In this document: piece by piece, positions 44,813 to 53,803 of the stretch
Position numbering within the stretch: position 1 is the first letter of the stretch
Layout of the letters: every line of letters starts with the position of its first letter
Assembly: GCA_900544285.1 (NCBI GenBank)
Contig: UQUT01000001.1
Coordinates: 297,250-361,249 of the forward strand
Origin: an uncultured Eubacterium sp.
GTDB lineage: Bacteria; Bacillota; Clostridia; Oscillospirales; CAG-272
Length of the DNA stretch: 64,000 nucleotides
Direction: 5' to 3'
Notes under the pieces: model-generated
The model's input: only the letters and a program-made list of their open reading frames with translations
Databases searched by the model: none
What the model was told of the DNA's origin: nothing
Translations under genes and position numbers: made by a program

Positions 44813-45808
44813 TTATACTTGTAAGAATTTTTTCATCAATATTTCTTCATTTTCATTAAGCAATCTAATGTCATCAAAATCATCGCTATAATTTACATTA
44901 TCTTTACATACAAACGCTTTTTTAAAAATTTTCATAAATATTGTATGCATTTTTTTATTAATTTCATTGTAATATTTTACGATATTTACATCAATTAAAT
45001 TATTATCCGAGGCATATCGTAGGCAACTTAAAACAGTGTTTTTATGTTCCATTATAACTCGCATTCTAACTAGATTGATTCCAGTCTTCTGCATTTCTTC
45101 TAATGAGCGTTCAACACCTTCATATCCGAATACATTATTCATATAATCATCATGATTTTGATATGCATTCTGTGAATGGACATGACATTTCAATAGTTTT
45201 ATTGAGCGTTCAAAATCGAAATTGAAAACAAGCCCATTTTTCGCTTTTATGAAATTCAAGCGATTATCTATCGTGACTGTTTTTAAAGAATTAAAATATT
45301 CTTCATATGAAACTTCTGATGGCCCATAACGCCCTTTATTATTGTAATCTAATAAAAAAAATGTATTTCTTTTATAATTATAGCCATATGTCATAGCAAT
45401 ATTGTTCGATACTGGTTTGCCATATCGAACGGTATGTGACAAACAGGATTCATTTACACCATGTAAAACATAGTACCCTTTATTCAAAAACTCAACGATC
45501 AAATCTCTCGTTTCTATTTGTTTTCTATTGTCTTGGCAATTACAATCAGAAATCTGAACAACATCAAACCAACTGTTATTACGGAAAAGTTCCCGAATGC
45601 TTAAAAAATTATTATCCAAATGAAAATCCAAGTATTCCATTCGAATATTTTTCTTCCCGTTGTGTAAGCATAAGTAATTAGAAATAACATATTTTTCAAA
45701 ATCAGGATAAATATTTTCCATAATATTAATCAAATAGCTATGCACACGATAGGATCTTATTATTGGATTTACATTAATCGGTAAACTTACAATATCAAAA
45801 TTATTCAT
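44813..45808 (-). CDS. BtrH-like (C39-like fold) protein of cluster 2
   Basis: 331 residues, the third homologue of the cluster 1 pair. Clear features are YYVLHGVNE, NNIAMTYGYNYKRNTFFLLD and VSYEEYFNSL, the central strand pattern of the BtrH_N/C39-like fold, and a C-terminal helical part with VRMRVIMEHKNTVLSCLRYA. The N-terminal RVHSYLINIMEN stands where BtrH has its His-Cys segment, with Ser in place of Cys. A partner of the ACP-like protein is an attractive guess. Weak ribosome site. Confidence 0.5.
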   Translation of the reverse strand: MNNFDIVSLPINVNPIIRSYRVHSYLINIMENIYPDFEKYVISNYLCLHNGKKNIRMEYLDFHLDNNFLSIRELFRNNSWFDVVQISDCNCQDNRKQIETRDLIVEFLNKGYYVLHGVNESCLSHTVRYGKPVSNNIAMTYGYNYKRNTFFLLDYNNKGRYGPSEVSYEEYFNSLKTVTIDNRLNFIKAKNGLVFNFDFERSIKLLKCHVHSQNAYQNHDDYMNNVFGYEGVERSLEEMQKTGINLVRMRVIMEHKNTVLSCLRYASDNNLIDVNIVKYYNEINKKMHTIFMKIFKKAFVCKDNVNYSDDFDDIRLLNENEEILMKKFLQV

Positions 45809-46227
45809 ATATTCGCTTATTCGCTATGTCATCTATTCACAGCAAAACAAAAATACTTGTTCTGAACCATAATTATGACCATTCCTTTCCGATACACTAC
45901 AATGCACAAAAGAGATATGAAATTCAAACATTATAATGAAGCATTCAATAAATTGTGTTTGAGAAGACAGACACACTACAATGTGTAAGGAGATGAGTGT
46001 GAACATCAAAAACTGAACAGTATTGATATATGTACCAAATTGTATTTTTAATTCTCTAATTATACAATTAGACTAACTCAAATATTTATAAGTGTTGGTT
46101 TCAGCGGATTGCAAGTTATTATATATCTCAAATTTTATACTTTTCATCAATATTCATGTTATCTCATCCATATCTTATCAATAAAAATTTTCATAATATC
46201 AGATTAAAAATCAGATTGAAAATCAGA
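45809..46227. promoter_or_regulatory. Upstream region of the BtrH-like gene with two repeated boxes
   Basis: No gene over 20 codons. ACACTACAATG occurs at 45894-45904 and again at 45973-45983, 79 bases apart; the second lies within an imperfect palindrome ACACACTACAATGTGT. They are possible binding sites for a regulator of cluster 2. Confidence 0.45.
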
Positions 46228-47424
46228 TTAAAATGTCTTTAATCGTTCCTTGCCAGTCTCCATAATGCACATCAATGCACAATGAATTTGATCAACCTTA
46301 TCAGTCTTTTCCCAAGGTAAATCAACATCAGTTCTACCCATGTGCCCATAACATGCTATGTTTGAATATATTGGTCTCTTCAAATCAAGTGTATCGATAA
46401 TAACACCGGGTCTCAGATCAAACACCTTTTCCACAATGCTCTTAATAATCTCATTCGTATATTCACTTGTACCAAATGTATCTACACAAATTGAAACAGG
46501 TTTTGACATTCCTATCGCATATGCTATTTGAATCTCGCATTTTCTTGCTAATTCCGCAGCCACAATATTTTTTGCAATATATCTCGCCATATAGGTAGCG
46601 CTACGATCTACCTTTGTCGGGTCTTTTCCAGAAAATGCTCCTCCGCCATGCTTTGAATGTCCGCCATATGTATCCACAATAATCTTTCTTCCAGTAAGAC
46701 CGCTATCTCCATGTGGTCCTCCAATTTCAAAACACCCTGTAGGATTAACATATAGTTTTAAGCCATGTCGATAGTACTCAAACGGAACGGTAGGAATAAC
46801 TACCTTTTCAAAAATCAGTTTTTTCAATTCCACCATATCGACTCCCGGATCATGTTGAGCGGAAACGATAATGGTATCAACCTTAACAGGTTTATCTTCA
46901 TCATATTCAATTGTAACCTGCGTTTTTCCATCAGGTCTTAGTCCGACAATCTCACCGTTTTTTCTCACCTCAGTAAGTTTTTGAGCAAGTTTATGTGCCA
47001 AAGAGATGGAAAGCGGCATGAGTTCCGGTGTTTCATCACAAGCATATCCAAACACCATTCCTTGATCACCGGCGCCAATTTCGCCAGAATCGCTTGAATG
47101 ATTAACACCTTGAGCAATATCATGAGATTGCTTTCCAATAGAAGCCACAATGGAACAAGTATCAGCGTCAAATCCCATCTCAGATGATGTATATCCGATT
47201 TTTCTCACAACATCACGAGCAATTTTTGTACAATCAACAATCGCATTTGAGGAAATTTCTCCGAAAATGAATATCATACTGGTTGTCGCAGCAACTTCGC
47301 ATGCAACTCTACTTTCCGGATCATCTTTCAAAAATGCATCAAGTATAGCATCCGAAATTTGATCACACATTTTATCAGGGTGACCTTCTGTAACTGACTC
47401 TGATGTAAATAGTTTTCTTCCCAT
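46228..47424 (-). CDS. metK: S-adenosylmethionine synthetase
   Basis: 398 residues, full length. Motifs: TSESVTEGHPDKMCDQISDA, GAGDQGMVFGYA, GGAFSGKDPTKVDRS and the terminal DLPWEKTDKVD. It makes SAM from methionine and ATP. ATG at 47424 after AAGGAGATGTTTT; an upstream in-frame start is not needed. It stands on the same strand upstream of cluster 2, whose radical SAM enzymes (and the one in cluster 1) consume SAM. It may be the housekeeping gene or a cluster-linked extra copy; the rest of the genome would decide. Confidence 0.95.
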   Translation of the reverse strand: MGRKLFTSESVTEGHPDKMCDQISDAILDAFLKDDPESRVACEVAATTSMIFIFGEISSNAIVDCTKIARDVVRKIGYTSSEMGFDADTCSIVASIGKQSHDIAQGVNHSSDSGEIGAGDQGMVFGYACDETPELMPLSISLAHKLAQKLTEVRKNGEIVGLRPDGKTQVTIEYDEDKPVKVDTIIVSAQHDPGVDMVELKKLIFEKVVIPTVPFEYYRHGLKLYVNPTGCFEIGGPHGDSGLTGRKIIVDTYGGHSKHGGGAFSGKDPTKVDRSATYMARYIAKNIVAAELARKCEIQIAYAIGMSKPVSICVDTFGTSEYTNEIIKSIVEKVFDLRPGVIIDTLDLKRPIYSNIACYGHMGRTDVDLPWEKTDKVDQIHCALMCIMETGKERLKTF

Positions 47425-47656
47425 AAAACATCTCCTTATTTTTTTCGAATTATAACAATTCTTATAATATAAAGGTGTAACCCGAGTTGGCACCGTCTAA
47501 ATATTCGCTTTTCTTAAGCATCAACTTATGCCATGCCAAACCCATTTTAGAAATATCTTTATAATTTTTCTTAAATTCAAATCACAAAAATAGAAACATG
47601 ATTACTTATTATTTCAGATAGAAAGATCACTTATGATAATTTATCATTCATTGACA

Positions 47657-48085
47657 TCAATATTTATACTCAATCTTATCTTCAATCTTATCCACTGTTC
47701 CATTCGAACCAAAAATTTCAATCGTAAATACAGCTCTGTATGTACCAGTGTCCGTTATAGAAAAAGTATTATAAAGACAATCCGAAACGTTATTTGAATA
47801 AGCCACCCATTCTTTATTAGGTTCTCCTATATCTACAGTATTCCAAAAAAGACCAAGAGTTTTTTTCTGAATTTTCACAGTAACTTTTGCCTCCAAAAAT
47901 GAACTAGGATACCCCTCATATCTTACTGCCACATAAGCAACACTATCTGATATTAAAAATGTAGTTTTGCATATACTGGTATTATCATATAATGGCATTA
48001 TTTCCGAGGCGTTAATGGTGAAGGTTCCCATACACATCATTAAAAAGGCTAATATAATTATTCCACATGACTTTAATTTTTTCAT
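47657..48085 (-). CDS. Small secreted protein, hypothetical
   Basis: 142 residues with a signal peptide (GIIILAFLMMCMGTFTINAS, cleavage near NA-SE). The mature domain of about 115 residues is beta-rich with two Cys. No family recognised; similar in size and design to the secreted protein at 27044. A terminator separates it from the sigma operon upstream. Confidence 0.65.
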   Translation of the reverse strand: MKKLKSCGIIILAFLMMCMGTFTINASEIMPLYDNTSICKTTFLISDSVAYVAVRYEGYPSSFLEAKVTVKIQKKTLGLFWNTVDIGEPNKEWVAYSNNVSDCLYNTFSITDTGTYRAVFTIEIFGSNGTVDKIEDKIEYKY

Positions 48086-48164
48086 TACTTTACACTCCTA
48101 TTTTTTTATTTTTGTTTCTATATAATAAAACCTGTTTTCTTACAAAAACACTTCAAAAAAAACA

Positions 48165-48201
48165 AAAAAATCGTATTTTCTTTAAAAAAATACGATTTTT
48201 T
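48165..48201 (-). terminator. Terminator of the sigma/DUF4367 operon
   Basis: AAAAAATCGTATTTT / AAAATACGATTTTTT with a seven-base loop, six bases after the stop of the DUF4367 gene. Confidence 0.85.
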
Positions 48202-48206
48202 CATTT

Positions 48207-48872
48207 TTACTTTTTTATACCTTGTATAATATCAACAAGTTCCGCTTCCTGTATCTCTGCATTAAAAGAAAGCGTCATCAGATATAAACCGTCGCTCCAT
48301 ATATAGTGACTGAATTGACCATTATTATTATAATACATTTCGAGATTCTCAATAACCGTAATTTTTGAATAACCATGTTCGGCATCCAAAAATATATTTG
48401 TTTTCAATATATCTTGCGTAAAAGATATTATATTCCCCTGCTCATTCTTCCACTTGTATGACACGAAAACCGGCAATATTTTTTCTTCAATACAATCATA
48501 TCCTTCGGGGATATATCCTAATGAATAAATCTCACTTATAGGAATTGTACTATTTTCTTCGGCATCAGAAAAAACTTTTACATACCTATCATGAATTTCC
48601 GCAAATAAATTTTTTATCTTTTCACGATAAATGTATACTGTGCATCCTACAAGTAATAAAATAACAGCTGCCAAAATAGCGGCAATCAATCTTTTTGAAA
48701 GATGTAATCTGTAGCGTTTGACACTATAGCCTAAAATCGCACTCATTTTTTCATAATGTGAAGCGGAGCATTTGGCATTTTCACCCGAAATCTCCTTTTC
48801 ATATTGGTCATACAGCGATTTTTCACACAACTCACCAAACAAATTTCTCTCATCCATATTAACTATCCTCAT
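48207..48872 (-). CDS. Anti-sigma-like membrane protein with DUF4367 domain
   Basis: 221 residues. A cytoplasmic N-terminal 65 residues, one transmembrane helix (LIAAILAAVILLLVGCTVYI), then an extracellular DUF4367 domain (SLGYIPEGYD, WKNEQGNIISFTQ, ending LSFNAEIQEAELVDIIQGIK). It overlaps the sigma gene by 14 bases and is its likely regulator. Confidence 0.78.
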   Translation of the reverse strand: MRIVNMDERNLFGELCEKSLYDQYEKEISGENAKCSASHYEKMSAILGYSVKRYRLHLSKRLIAAILAAVILLLVGCTVYIYREKIKNLFAEIHDRYVKVFSDAEENSTIPISEIYSLGYIPEGYDCIEEKILPVFVSYKWKNEQGNIISFTQDILKTNIFLDAEHGYSKITVIENLEMYYNNNGQFSHYIWSDGLYLMTLSFNAEIQEAELVDIIQGIKK

Positions 48873-49410
48873 TTAATATACCAAGCAAAAGTTTTCGGCC
48901 TCTCAATATTCTTGTTTCGACTGTTCTGACCGATATCTCCATAAATTCAGCGATTTCCTTTATACTCATATGATTTTTATATCGGTACATAAATGTGATT
49001 CTATATATTTCGTCTAGTCCATTTATAGCCTTCCAAACTGCTTCAAAACGCTCCTTGATAACAAGTTTTTCAAAAAAGTCATCATCACTTTCAATATTAT
49101 TAACATAATCATCAATATTTTCACAGCTCTCACATTTCGAAAATAAATCGTTTATCTTGTTTGATACAATAGTCAATATATATGTTTTAATAGCTTTTTC
49201 GTCAGCATCTAAATTTATGGAATTAATATACTTCAAAATCTTTATATAAGATTCCTGTACAACATCCTCTGCTTCAAAAATATAACCGCTCCTACTTTTT
49301 CTTAATCTGGATTTTGCGAATCTTATCATATCGTCATGATATCTATTGTAAATTTCAATTATTTTAGGATGATTACATTCATCAGAAATATATAATAAAA
49401 ATCCAAGCAT
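48859..49410 (-). CDS. RNA polymerase sigma factor, ECF/sigma-70 family
   Basis: 183 residues. Region 2: RYHDDMIRFAKSRLRK ... FEAEDVVQESYIKILKYI; region 4 HTH: MSIKEIAEFMEISVRTVETR. First gene of a two-gene operon with its membrane partner. It lies just beyond metK and cluster 2 and could serve them, but no matching promoters were identified. Confidence 0.85.
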   Translation of the reverse strand: MLGFLLYISDECNHPKIIEIYNRYHDDMIRFAKSRLRKSRSGYIFEAEDVVQESYIKILKYINSINLDADEKAIKTYILTIVSNKINDLFSKCESCENIDDYVNNIESDDDFFEKLVIKERFEAVWKAINGLDEIYRITFMYRYKNHMSIKEIAEFMEISVRTVETRILRGRKLLLGILNEDS

Positions 49411-49540
49411 AAGACTCCAAAAATCAATTTCATTTATTTTTTATTATATATCAAAACATTATAAAAGTCAACAAATTAACCCCAAATATGAATTATAACA
49501 ACAAAAAGTTCCAAAATATTTATGCTATGACTTTGTATTT

Positions 49541-49738
49541 TCACTCATCTTTTTTCAAAAACAACCTACACTTGCTCATAAAATGTTCAAACAAATTGTC
49601 AACTTCAGGATATGGTATCCATTTCGATTTGGCATATTCTCTGAAAATGCGATTCATTATTTTTTTATGTCGATTGCTTACTTCCGCAGTTTCTTCTAAA
49701 TATGATTCGTCAAACTTTTCAATATTGTCATCCTTCAT
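49541..49738 (-). CDS. Small acidic hypothetical protein
   Basis: 65 residues starting MKDDNIEKFDES with AGAGGTGT upstream; a helical soluble protein (RHKKIMNRIFREYAKSKWIP). Resembles the cytoplasmic part of anti-sigma-like proteins, but no family is certain. Confidence 0.5.
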   Translation of the reverse strand: MKDDNIEKFDESYLEETAEVSNRHKKIMNRIFREYAKSKWIPYPEVDNLFEHFMSKCRLFLKKDE

Positions 49739-49813
49739 ATACACCTCTTGATTTAATTAAGCATTCATATCAGTATATCCTTGATAATAGGCGAAAAAAT
49801 AAAAAATATTATT

Positions 49814-49983
49814 TCACCTATTGTTATAATAGGTGACTAATTCATAGGTATTATATCACAAAAACTCTCCAAATGTCAACAAATCTATACTGCTATCAAA
49901 AGAACATTGATGAAAATTTTCATTTTTGATTACATAGGCGTAAGAATATTTGTAAGAATTTCACCTATTATAACAATAGGTGA
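49814..49983. repeat. Two inverted copies of a 21-base imperfect palindrome
   Basis: CACCTATTGTTATAATAGGTG (first copy, 49815-49835) and its exact reverse complement at 49962-49982, the latter four bases from the end of the integrase gene. They could be ends or recombinase-binding sites of the integrative element. The stretch between has no gene. Confidence 0.7.
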
Positions 49984-49986
49984 GTG

Positions 49987-50910
49987 TCAAAACAGTTTGC
50001 CGAGGCGGTTCATTGCCTCGTGTTTATGCGGCATCAGACTATGCGCATAGCGGTTCAGCGTAACCACCGGATTCTTATGCCCAAGTATCTCCGACAGTGT
50101 CTTGACATCCATTCCGCTTTCCAGTGCTCTTGTCGCAAAGGTGTGTCGCAGGGCGTGAAACCCGCGATGCGGAATACCAAGCTTTTTCAATAGCAGGCTG
50201 AAGCTATATTGATAAGACCGCACCGACTGCAATTTGTCCTCGCCCACCACATAGGTGGAGCGGGACTTTTTCTTTTGCTCCCGCAGAAGCGGAAGTATCT
50301 GCCGTGGAACTGGAATCACACGGCGAGAGGTTGTCGTTTTTGGCGTGTCCGTAATCCGCTTGTACCCGTTTTCCGTCTTAGCATCGTGGCAGGTCTTGCT
50401 GACGGTCAGTTCGCCCTTTAAGAAGTCTATATCTGACCATTCCAAGGCAAGAAGCTCTCCGATTCGCAGTCCAGTGTAAAGGCAGAGGATAATACCGAAC
50501 ATCTTTGGGCGTTTATCCGTCAATACCGCCTGTTCAATCTTCTTTTGTTCGGCAGGGGTGAAGCATTCTATTTGTTTTTCCTGAATCCGTGGTCGTTTGA
50601 CTTTGTCTGCGGTATAGGCTTCAAGGTATCCGAGGTTGTAGGCAACCTTCAGAGAACTTTGTATTACGGTAATGATCGCATTGGCGGAGCTTGCGGAGAG
50701 TCCTCCGCCTGTTCGGAGATTTCCATGTTCCATCAACTCGGATATATACCTTTGCAGGACCAACGGCGTAATACCCTCAAGCTCCATCTCACCAAACTTC
50801 GGCAGGATATGTTGCTCTGTCAACTCGCAGTACAGAATATAAGTTTTTTGCTTCGACGCAGGTTTCACATAGTGTTCCAACCACTCGTGAAACCAATTTT
50901 TTGTTTGCAT
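49987..50910 (-). CDS. Tyrosine recombinase / integrase
   Basis: 307 residues. A SAM-like N-terminal DNA-binding domain (WFHEWLEHYVKPASKQKTYI) and a catalytic domain with Arg in YTGLRIGELLAL, HALRHTFATRA (H-x-x-R) and the Tyr in NPVVTLNRYAHS. The ATG at 50910 follows AAAAGGAGCAAAAAAT, its own good ribosome site, although the frame is open upstream into the CpaB fragment. It probably moves the element that lies at this border. Confidence 0.92.
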   Translation of the reverse strand: MQTKNWFHEWLEHYVKPASKQKTYILYCELTEQHILPKFGEMELEGITPLVLQRYISELMEHGNLRTGGGLSASSANAIITVIQSSLKVAYNLGYLEAYTADKVKRPRIQEKQIECFTPAEQKKIEQAVLTDKRPKMFGIILCLYTGLRIGELLALEWSDIDFLKGELTVSKTCHDAKTENGYKRITDTPKTTTSRRVIPVPRQILPLLREQKKKSRSTYVVGEDKLQSVRSYQYSFSLLLKKLGIPHRGFHALRHTFATRALESGMDVKTLSEILGHKNPVVTLNRYAHSLMPHKHEAMNRLGKLF

Positions 50911-51555
50911 ATTTTTTGCTCCTTTTCTTGTAATAATTATATTGTAGGCAAGCAGCTTTGCCTGATCGGGAGAGGCAAGCAGTGTGACCGTGATTGCCTG
51001 TGTTGCGTCGGTTTTCCGGTCGCTGTCCACCGAATCGCCGGTCGTAGTCGTAATGACCTTTACATACCGGAGTTCGGGCGGCACATGAGACTGATTCGTT
51101 TCCTTGTCATAGACAATGACGCTGACAATATCTCCGTTCCGGAGCTTATTGGACAGCCCCTGCGCAAAGGACGCGATATTGACCGAGATGGCGACCTTGG
51201 TTCCGTCGAGGGCGGACAGCACATCATCCGCGCTGTTGCTTTTCTCCGCAACAAGGTCGGCAATCATGATCTGCCCGGCGTAAAGGTTGGTCGCGGCGTA
51301 CTTGCCGACGACATACTTCATGTTTTTTACCGTTCTGTCCGACAGGTTCAAGGCTCCCACTTTTACAAGCTCCACATCGTCCTCGGTAATCAGGTGTCCT
51401 CGCTCCACATTCTGTTTTACCTGTACCACTTCCACTTTTCTGTCCGTGAAGCGGTTGACAAGAGGCGCAATCCCGAATGTGATACCGAGAGCGAGGACAA
51501 TACAGATAATTCCGATCACCGTTCGGTTGCCGGTGATTCTCATTTTACTTTTCAT
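50911..51555 (-). pseudogene. CpaB-like SAF-domain protein, C-terminus replaced by the integrase
   Basis: From MKSKMRITGNRT with GGAGGTCATTT upstream: a transmembrane helix (VIGIICIVLALGITFGIAPL), an SAF domain (NVERGHLITEDDVELVKVGA), and NIASFAQGLSNKLRNGDIVS as in CpaB/RcpC pilus-assembly proteins found in Clostridial conjugative elements. After LLASPDQAKLLAYNI the frame runs directly into the integrase leader, so the end is lost. Confidence 0.75.
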
Positions 51556-51575
51556 AAATGACCTCCAATTTTCGT

Positions 51576-51704
51576 TCAAATCAGAAAGCCGATCCAAAGA
51601 CCGACCGACAAATACGGAAGGAGTGCAAAGGGCTGTGTTCTCTGCTCTTTCTTCCTGCGGGTAATGATGAGTTGTGCGACCACGGCAATCAGGAGTCCGA
51701 GCAT
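51576..51704 (-). pseudogene. C-terminal fragment of a prepilin peptidase
   Basis: 42 codons: MLGLLIAVVAQLIITRRKKE and FALLPYLSVGLWIGFLI, like the last helices of A24 (TadV/CpaA) prepilin peptidases, 20 bases before the CpaB start in the usual gene order. Confidence 0.55.
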
Positions 51705-51785
51705 ATATAACTTAATCTCTTATACTCTCTCCTGTCAGTAAACTGTTAGTATAAGGGGTTAGAGTGTGAGGAAGGGGAAAAGAAA

Positions 51786-51818
51786 AAGACCTTACCGTTT
51801 GTTTTCGGGTAAGGTCTT
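51786..51818 (-). terminator. Terminator at the end of the parB-like gene
   Basis: AAGACCTTACC-CGAAAACAAAC-GGTAAGGTCTTTTT on the minus strand, starting at the stop codon. Confidence 0.8.
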
Positions 51819-52743
51819 AACGGGCATCGTCACGACTGCGGCGTATAACCGGTCTTTCAGGTGTTTTTGACTTCTGCCATGCGTCGAGCAGTTTGAGGAT
51901 GGTCTGCCGGATCAGTTCGGGCGGAGTGCGCTCCGGAAAGAAACGCGAGAGTTCGTCCGATTTGAATTTCACCGTCTCCGCTTGATTCGGCTTTTCTTCG
52001 GTCATGATGGAGAATATCTTGTCCATATCCAGCTTCCCCTCCTGACTGAGCTTTTTCATGCGAATCGCCTGTGATAATGACGGCGTTGCTTCTTCGCTGT
52101 CGATGGTTTCAACGAGATTGCGCTGTTCGTCCTCCGACAGATACGAAAGTTCCACGGCAGGACGGAAAGCGATGCTTTCACGGTCAACCATTTCAAGCAA
52201 TTCGGGTACAAGTTCGTTAAGGCGGATATACCGTTGTACTTGGTTTCGACTTTCTCCCGCCTCCTGTGCAATAATCTCATCAGTTCTTAAATTCGTCCCC
52301 AATGGGGACACATTTTCTTTACTTGGTCTGCCTGCCCTCCTTTTCATTGCATCCATCTTCATTTTATATGCTGCCGCTTTCTCGCTCGGCAGAATATGTT
52401 CCCTTTGCAAATTCGCATCCACCATAGCAATGATGGCTTCATCACGGGAAAGGTCACGCACAATCGCCGGAATGAGTTTCAGTCCCAGCCTGCGGCAGGC
52501 ATGAACGCGCCTGTGACCGGAAATGATCTCGTATCTCTGATCTTCCTTGATTCGTGCAACAATGGGCGACTGCACCCCGATCTCCTCGATGCTGTTCATC
52601 AGCTTCTGCATGCTTTCATCATCCAACACCTTGAACGGATGCCCCGGAAACTCGTCAATGTATTCCAGCGGAATTACACGGACTTTCTCTTTCTTCGGCT
52701 CGTCCTTTGAGGGATTGGAAGAATAATTCGGTTCATTCGCCAT
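51817..52743 (-). CDS. ParB-family partition/regulatory protein
   Basis: 308 residues. ParB nuclease-like box: IGVQSPIVARIKEDQRYEII then SGHRRVHACRRLG; an HTH region (IIAQEAGESRNQVQRYIRLN). The ATG at 52743 is used because homology starts there and GGGCGGGTGGAAGC precedes it. It belongs to the element maintenance set and overlaps the preceding gene by 11 bases. Confidence 0.9.
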   Translation of the reverse strand: MANEPNYSSNPSKDEPKKEKVRVIPLEYIDEFPGHPFKVLDDESMQKLMNSIEEIGVQSPIVARIKEDQRYEIISGHRRVHACRRLGLKLIPAIVRDLSRDEAIIAMVDANLQREHILPSEKAAAYKMKMDAMKRRAGRPSKENVSPLGTNLRTDEIIAQEAGESRNQVQRYIRLNELVPELLEMVDRESIAFRPAVELSYLSEDEQRNLVETIDSEEATPSLSQAIRMKKLSQEGKLDMDKIFSIMTEEKPNQAETVKFKSDELSRFFPERTPPELIRQTILKLLDAWQKSKTPERPVIRRSRDDAR

Positions 52744-53449
52744 GCTTCCACCCGCCCTTTCTGCTCTTTCTGCGCTTATGCTTCCGGAATCGCTCGGACA
52801 CACGGATGGCATCATAGCCGTAAACAGAGATAGCAATCGCGGAACACACCACGCGGAATAGGTCGAAATCCACGACTTCATCGTTGGACAAATCCTCAAT
52901 GTCTGTATGTGAGGTTCCGTTTCCGAGGTCATAAGCAATGCAGTAGAAAAGATAATCGTTCTCCGAAAAAGCGCGGAAGTCAATGTCAAGATAGGAGATA
53001 CTGCTCTTTCCTATGGCATCGTCCGATGCACTCCACAAGCTTTCGGTTGCGGTAAGGACAAAAAGCTGCGCGATGAGACTTTTATCGTTCCCACGCACTC
53101 GGTGGAGCGCTTTCTGAAATCTTGCTCTGTGTTCCCTGTCAAGAAAACAGGTTTTCGCCATGGTCGCGCGTTCCGCAGCGAGGCGAAGTCGATAGTGGAA
53201 CACATTGTCCTTAACATTGGCAAAGCAGGTGTTCAGAATCTCGGCAAAGGTACAGGTGTGCGCCCGTACTCTTTCCGCCATACAGGAGCACTCTTTCAGA
53301 GAACATTTACTTTCGCTGACATAACGGCAGTTTGAGCATCGGCAGGACTGCACGGCATACGGAAATCCGGTGTCCTCGCTTCGTTTTCGGTGGGCAACGC
53401 AGATCAGGTCGGAAAGCGTAAGCCCGGTTGGGTTCATTTCAATGTACAT
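52733..53449 (-). CDS. Conserved element protein with Cys-rich segment, unknown
   Basis: 238 residues. The region CRCSNCRYVSESKCSLKECS could bind zinc; the rest is helical, with an acidic stretch (IEDLSNDEVVDFDLFR) and a basic tail. Precedes parB in one operon. No function known. AGGAGGAACCGA before the ATG. Confidence 0.6.
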   Translation of the reverse strand: MYIEMNPTGLTLSDLICVAHRKRSEDTGFPYAVQSCRCSNCRYVSESKCSLKECSCMAERVRAHTCTFAEILNTCFANVKDNVFHYRLRLAAERATMAKTCFLDREHRARFQKALHRVRGNDKSLIAQLFVLTATESLWSASDDAIGKSSISYLDIDFRAFSENDYLFYCIAYDLGNGTSHTDIEDLSNDEVVDFDLFRVVCSAIAISVYGYDAIRVSERFRKHKRRKSRKGGWKHGE

Positions 53450-53479
53450 TCGGTTCCTCCTTAGATTTTAATTTTGGCA

Positions 53480-53533
53480 ATAAAAAAAGCCACCTTCATT
53501 GACCGCGAAATTGCGGTATAAAGATGGCTTGAT
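53480..53533 (-). terminator. Terminator after the 61-residue gene
   Basis: AAGCCATCTT ... AAGGTGGCTTTTTTT with inner stem CCGCAATTTCGCGG on the minus strand. Confidence 0.75.
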
Positions 53534-53551
53534 TTCGGATATTCAGTTGTG

Positions 53552-53737
53552 TCAGGCGGGAAGCAGGTCAAGAAAACGGCTGAGCAGGTTAAATACGCCC
53601 ACATATTCTTCGCTGTTCTCAAGGGTGCATCCCTGTGACTTCAACGCAAGACGGCGTTCATTCAGAATCCCGATGGCGGTTCTGACCTGATAGCCGGTAA
53701 GTTTCATGCGGTAAACGGATTCGTAATTCTTTTTCAT
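53552..53737 (-). CDS. Small conserved mobile-element protein
   Basis: 61 residues, helical (MKKNYESVYRMKLTGYQVRT, EEYVGVFNLLSRFLDLLPA). ATG after AGGCAGGGGACACAC. Unknown function. Confidence 0.6.
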   Translation of the reverse strand: MKKNYESVYRMKLTGYQVRTAIGILNERRLALKSQGCTLENSEEYVGVFNLLSRFLDLLPA

Positions 53738-53803
53738 GTGTGTCCCCTGCCTTTCTTCACCTATATTATATAGGAAAGCAAGAGGATTTGCAAAGGTATG
53801 ATG

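Noticed and set aside
49815..49982. CRISPR array
   Set aside because: Only two repeat copies, in opposite orientation, without spacers of regular size or cas genes.
50545..51561. 338-codon plus-strand open frame
   Set aside because: Antisense to the integrase/CpaB coding sequence; composition is unlike a protein and no ribosome site was found.
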